Source: Streptomyces griseus
Lineage (GTDB): Bacteria; Bdellovibrionota; Bdellovibrionia; Bdellovibrionales; Bdellovibrionaceae
Assembly: GCA_943330705.2 (NCBI GenBank)
Contig: CALQIT020000014.1
Span: 1-47,832, forward strand
DNA length: 47,832 bases
Reading direction: 5' to 3'
In this document: piece by piece, positions 44,296-47,832 of the stretch
Layout: each line of letters opens with the position of its first letter
Numbering within the stretch: the first letter of the stretch is position 1
The notes under the pieces: generated by a model
Told to the model about the DNA's origin: nothing
The model's input: only the letters and a program-made list of their open reading frames with translations
The model's database searches: none
Position numbers and translations under genes: made by a program

Positions 44296-45600
44296 ATGCG
44301 ATTAAATTATTCACTTGCGATGATTATGATTTTTTTGATTGGACCTGCCACTTGGGCCGCGGGGGCTGATGCGGCGATTGACTACACGGCACAAATGCAT
44401 TGCTTCGGCGAGGCCTTTGAAGAAATTTCCCTGGAAAACCAATTCACTGATTTTAAATTTCAACGCGGTCACGGGACGTGTTTTGCTCAGGCGGCAACAA
44501 ACGTTGTTGAGGCCGCCCTGTTTCGCCAGAGTGGTGAGAAAAAATCGCTATCCGCAGAGTTTGCCGCCGCCGCCTATTGCGGGCATCCGAAGCAATTGAA
44601 ATTTTCTTTGAATACGCAAAGGGACTTTGCAAAAAATTCTTCGTTCTTTGATCCACTTAACGTCGTCGAGGGCGGCGAAGAGGAACAGGCCTTAGACGAA
44701 ATTTTAAGCACCGAGCGATTTCCATTGGACTCCGCGGTCGCTCGGCAAAGCTATGACCGAACTATTCAGGAGGTCACAAGAGAATTAAAAAAGGATCTTA
44801 AGGGTTATGAAGATTTTTATATTAATTTCGAAAAAATTGCAGATCTTGAGGCAAAGATAAAGAAGGCAACCGAGCCGGCCGGCAAACAAAAGCTGATTCT
44901 AAAGCTAAATAAGTTAATTCAGCGAAAAGCCGAAATCGAAAATCGGCTAGAGACCGCAGCGCAAAACGACCAGGCCTATGTAAAAATTTGCGACCAATTT
45001 CGTTGCTATTTTCGCAAGCTACAAACAGGACAAACTGCAACAATTGGAAATCTGGAAAAAGTTTCTTTGCTGGTGGAAATGGATGCGCTATATCCGCCGC
45101 AAAGTATTTGTAGCCAAGAGGCCAATCGCGAAACCATTGGGATCATATTGCACGGTCTTTGTTTGGGCATTCCAATGACTGGCGCTTTGATTAAAGGTGC
45201 CAAGTGGATTGCAAAGCAAGATAGTGTTTTAGAGAATCGGGTCGTCAAATCAGGCCACGTTATGGCAATGCAAGGACTTCGGCGCGATGCGAAAACAGGC
45301 CGTATTTTTTGGGTGTTGCGCAACTCGTGGGGACCTAACACATATGGGCTGCTGCCGATCGAGGAAAGTTGCCATATTGCCGATAGTTTTGCGGCCGTAA
45401 ATCGCAAGCCTTTGACTTTGCCGTTTAAAGAAGATGTTTCTGAATTGGATATTTTTACGAGTGATTCGCAAGCCAAAAAGCGAATATTTTTCCAAGGTCG
45501 AAAAGAAAGCAAGTTAATTCAAATTCGACAATCCCGCGAACCCGCCGGTCGTTTCGCAAAAAAAACTAAATTCAAACCGCAGCATAGATCGAAACGCTAA
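44296..45600 (+). CDS. Secreted papain-like cysteine peptidase (C1 type)
   Basis: 434 residues with a signal peptide (residues 1-21). The papain triad is recognisable: Cys62 in G-H-G-T-C-F-A-Q-A-A, His321 in S-G-H-V-M-A-M, and Asn343 in R-N-S-W-G. A long helical, coiled-coil-like insertion (about 150-225) separates the two half-domains, so the fold is larger than in papain. The C-terminus is Lys/Arg-rich. Its closest relation in the window is the second papain-like gene 640 bases downstream. Probably an extracytoplasmic peptidase that may act on prey or host proteins (inference). Confidence 0.8.
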   Translation: MRLNYSLAMIMIFLIGPATWAAGADAAIDYTAQMHCFGEAFEEISLENQFTDFKFQRGHGTCFAQAATNVVEAALFRQSGEKKSLSAEFAAAAYCGHPKQLKFSLNTQRDFAKNSSFFDPLNVVEGGEEEQALDEILSTERFPLDSAVARQSYDRTIQEVTRELKKDLKGYEDFYINFEKIADLEAKIKKATEPAGKQKLILKLNKLIQRKAEIENRLETAAQNDQAYVKICDQFRCYFRKLQTGQTATIGNLEKVSLLVEMDALYPPQSICSQEANRETIGIILHGLCLGIPMTGALIKGAKWIAKQDSVLENRVVKSGHVMAMQGLRRDAKTGRIFWVLRNSWGPNTYGLLPIEESCHIADSFAAVNRKPLTLPFKEDVSELDIFTSDSQAKKRIFFQGRKESKLIQIRQSREPAGRFAKKTKFKPQHRSKR

Positions 45601-45790
45601 GCTTCGCATTTGTGAGGCCTGATGGCCGCAATAGAATCCGTATTGCCTTAGCAAAATCAACAAAGCTTGGGTAAAATTGATTTTCAATCTGCTTTGATGA
45701 TTTGACAAAGAATCAATTCACGGTGCATCTTGCGCATTCACGACTGTGCTGGTGCCGACATATTTATTTTTTGTAGAGAGGAATAACAAA

Positions 45791-46147
45791 ATGATCGAAG
45801 AATTTAAGGTTTTTATCTCAAAGGGCAACGTCCTAGAACTTGCGGTGGGTATTATTATCGGGGCGGCATTTGGAAAAATCGTAGCCTCGATGGTGGATAA
45901 CGTAATTATGCCTCTCGTTGGAATGGTTGCTGGAAAAGTTAATTTCGCGGGCCTTTTCGTCGCCCTTGATTTTAATGCTTACGAAAGTATTGATGCGGCT
46001 AGAAAAGCGGGGGCTCCAGTGCTTGCCTACGGCGCTTTTTTGCAAAATATTTTTGATTTTTTAATTGTGGCCATTGTCGTCTTCATGATTGTCAAAGCTG
46101 CCAATAAAGCTAAGTTAACTGGTCCAGCAGTTCCACCAAAGGTCTAG
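45791..46147 (+). CDS. mscL: Large-conductance mechanosensitive channel MscL
   Basis: 118 residues from ATG 45791, chosen for GAGAGGAAT just upstream; an in-frame start 45 bases earlier is not supported. M-I-E-E-F-K[21 protein letters not shown] is the canonical N-terminus and first helix; a second helix lies at about 78-100. It opens under membrane tension to release solutes in hypo-osmotic shock. TTGACA at 45702 may be a -35 box with a weak -10. Confidence 0.96.
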   Translation: MIEEFKVFISKGNVLELAVGIIIGAAFGKIVASMVDNVIMPLVGMVAGKVNFAGLFVALDFNAYESIDAARKAGAPVLAYGAFLQNIFDFLIVAIVVFMIVKAANKAKLTGPAVPPKV

Positions 46148-46240
46148 CTTAAGTCCAAATAGAAACTTGTGCCTCCGTAGTTCGCCATAAGTCGAGCACA
46201 AGCCTTAAGGGCAGACTCGAGATTGCCGATAAGCTTGTAT

Positions 46241-47593
46241 ATGCCAGTCGGTGCTGCCTATGTTTTAATTCTATTTTCCCAATTTGTTATGGCAGGATCG
46301 CCCATGACGTCACAAGACTGCATTGAGCGACGGCTTGAAGTTGATCTTTCGCAGCAGTTCCCATCGCAAAAGTGCCAGGGCACCAATGGGGTTTGCTACG
46401 TGTTTGGTACTGTCGCGCCGCTGGAGGCCGCACTTTTTCGCAAGACCGGAAAGGTCACCGCAATTTCAGAATATTCCCTACTTGTTGATTATATGGAATT
46501 TTTAGGCAAAGCGCGCAATGTTGATCCACGAGCTGAAGAGGATTTGGTCAGACGTGTCGTAGCAGCGCAAAGCTCCCAGGTTAAGAAGGACGCCGATGCT
46601 TCAAGCAACCCCGGGGAAAAAGACCACGCGGTTCAATTTTCGCCCTTTCTTGATGGTGGCCCGACCTCGGCACTATTGGCTGCGACAACTTGCCAGCTTC
46701 GTCGAAGCTTCACTAATGACTTGGCAAAAATTTCCGAACTCAATCAGATACTTACCGAGGAAGTTCGGCAAAATGGCTTAGCCGGGGCATTTAAAGTACT
46801 TAATGACAAAAAAATGAATTTGCCGGGGCCTGATGCTGATCTGGTTGTGCAAGCTAAAGATCTGCGGGGATTCTATCACTACTATCGCTCGTCACAGTCA
46901 TATATCGCGGCATTGAAGCAGCTTGAAAAGGTGGCGCCCCACATGCGCTATGGATTTCAGGTCGCAGCGAAGCTAAGGTCCGAACATCCAGAAATTCATC
47001 AAAAACTTTTTGGCAAAGGTAGCACTCTTCTCGCTGGTCTGTCTGCAAATGAAAAAAGCAAAGTAAGTGATTTGATTGGTAACCTAACTTTCGGTAACAG
47101 CAGCCAAAATAGTGAATACACAAAATCATTTCAGGCAATGCAGGAGCATATCTTAAAATACAATACCGCGTTGCCTGGTGAATTTTTCGATCCTACTGAT
47201 TCTCCGACGGCGACAAGTGCCCTCGCGTCGCTGCAACAAACATTTTACGCAAAGTGTGAGCTTGCTGGCGCCCCAGCCTTTGAAAGAATTCGCAGACGCC
47301 TCTGTCAAAATGTTCCAACAAGTGTCGGGGTCCGAGTACCTGGCTTAGAGAAAAAATTGGAAGATGGCCGACACCAAGCCTGGACAGGATCCGTTGATAG
47401 TTCTCATGCGACGAATGTTAAAGGATTTCAGAAAGATTCGAATGGCGAGTTTCTAATCATTCGTGATAGCAACCCTGGCGAGGCCAGGATTTCCGCGCGA
47501 AAGGCCTGTCTTATTGAAGACAGCTTTACTGTATTGGGTCCAAATGATGAGGGTTACAAGACGGGTCGCAATCCATATCCTCTTTCGGATTAG
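46241..47593 (+). CDS. Second secreted papain-like peptidase, catalytic Asn replaced by Asp
   Basis: 450 residues from ATG 46241; TTG 46223 is an in-frame alternative without a site. The signal peptide spans residues 1-18 (cut after V-M-A). Cys52 (G-V-C-Y-V-F-G) and His389 (S-S-H-A-T-N-V-K-G) match the triad of the other papain-like gene, but the Asn position reads I-I-R-D-S-N (Asp409). The middle (about 160-340) is a large helical region without a known family. The arrangement and C-terminal C-L-I-E-D-S-F are shared with the upstream paralogue. It may be active with altered kinetics or may be a peptidase-like binding protein. Confidence 0.72.
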   Translation: MPVGAAYVLILFSQFVMAGSPMTSQDCIERRLEVDLSQQFPSQKCQGTNGVCYVFGTVAPLEAALFRKTGKVTAISEYSLLVDYMEFLGKARNVDPRAEEDLVRRVVAAQSSQVKKDADASSNPGEKDHAVQFSPFLDGGPTSALLAATTCQLRRSFTNDLAKISELNQILTEEVRQNGLAGAFKVLNDKKMNLPGPDADLVVQAKDLRGFYHYYRSSQSYIAALKQLEKVAPHMRYGFQVAAKLRSEHPEIHQKLFGKGSTLLAGLSANEKSKVSDLIGNLTFGNSSQNSEYTKSFQAMQEHILKYNTALPGEFFDPTDSPTATSALASLQQTFYAKCELAGAPAFERIRRRLCQNVPTSVGVRVPGLEKKLEDGRHQAWTGSVDSSHATNVKGFQKDSNGEFLIIRDSNPGEARISARKACLIEDSFTVLGPNDEGYKTGRNPYPLSD

Positions 47594-47797
47594 ATCCCAG
47601 CAGCAAATCGTCTGAAAGCTTTGCTTCGCAGAGGACCAAGTAAGGCATCTACTTGTTGCATTCGTCCTAAAGACAAAATTATGCCTATACTGCAAACAGC
47701 TCAGGAAAAAGATTCATAGATTTTACAAACAGGCATGAGTTGAATAAGCCTTGGTTTTGATTTGCGCAATCCCCAAGGGGCCGAGACAAACCAACAG

Positions 47798-47824
47798 CCA
47801 GATTTCAGCTTTGCTGAAATCTGG
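47798..47824. repeat. Perfect 12-bp hairpin at the window end
   Basis: CCAGATTTCAGC and its reverse complement flank a 3-base ttt loop, close to the right edge and about 205 bases after the papain-like gene. No T-run is visible before the window ends. It could be a terminator or a repeat element continuing outside. Confidence 0.75.
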
Positions 47825-47832
47825 TGCCCCCT

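Overview
The window looks like chromosomal DNA of a Gram-negative, predatory-type delta/oligoflexian bacterium, most likely in the Bdellovibrionota (Bdellovibrio-like). This is an inference. It rests on a moderate GC content near 45%, a high density of secreted peptidases, several lipoproteins with an unusual F-Q-N-C lipobox, a PilZ/FeeM-type protein, a CBS-less IMPDH/GMPR-family enzyme and the general style of the housekeeping genes. No rRNA, complete tRNA, CRISPR array, intact prophage or intact insertion sequence was seen.

Layout. 1-4.8 kb (minus strand): a lipoprotein gene with proline-rich tandem repeats that runs off the left edge, then a DUF885 peptidase-like gene whose start is disrupted, then an M13 neprilysin-type metallopeptidase. 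5.3-10 kb: a FabD-like acyltransferase plus a fused alpha/beta 2-oxoacid dehydrogenase E1 (minus), divergent from glutaryl-CoA dehydrogenase (plus). 10-16 kb: cold-shock protein, DTW-domain tRNA-modification enzyme, DUF475/TerC-like membrane protein, a HEPN/MNT toxin-antitoxin-like pair whose HEPN catalytic His is replaced by Tyr, small secreted or hypothetical ORFs, and the coupled rlmE and RluA-type rRNA-modification genes. 16-19.5 kb: a hypothetical charged protein, an aldo-keto reductase flanked by imperfect direct repeats, and a gene graveyard with a recombinase-like remnant and a truncated, frameshifted histidine kinase.

19.5-24.4 kb: a diaminopimelate/peptidoglycan-precursor cluster (dapD, an MpaA-like murein peptide amidase, lysA, murI) and an IMPDH/GMPR-family gene. 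24.3-28.9 kb: a membrane protein and a tight three-gene minus-strand operon encoding a membrane class III nucleotide cyclase, a PilZ-FeeM fusion (predicted c-di-GMP-controlled N-acyl amino acid synthase) and an ICMT-like membrane methyltransferase. This operon is the best candidate here for an undescribed signalling system. 29-33 kb: a decayed response regulator, a DUF4143 AAA ATPase, and a coupled lipoprotein/outer-membrane-barrel pair. 33-38.3 kb: sohB-oppD-oppF-oppB-oppC operon without oppA. 38.4-47.8 kb: secreted coiled-coil protein, VC0807-like membrane protein, HNH endonuclease, a collagen-repeat lipoprotein, rsgA, and two diverged secreted papain-like cysteine peptidases flanking mscL.

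Taken together, the genes suggest a lifestyle rich in extracytoplasmic proteolysis, oligopeptide uptake and murein-peptide/DAP handling, with active local gene decay and short tandem-repeat slippage (genes at 1, 21035, 33000, 34330 and 41295). All functions are inferred from motifs read in the translations; no database search was run.
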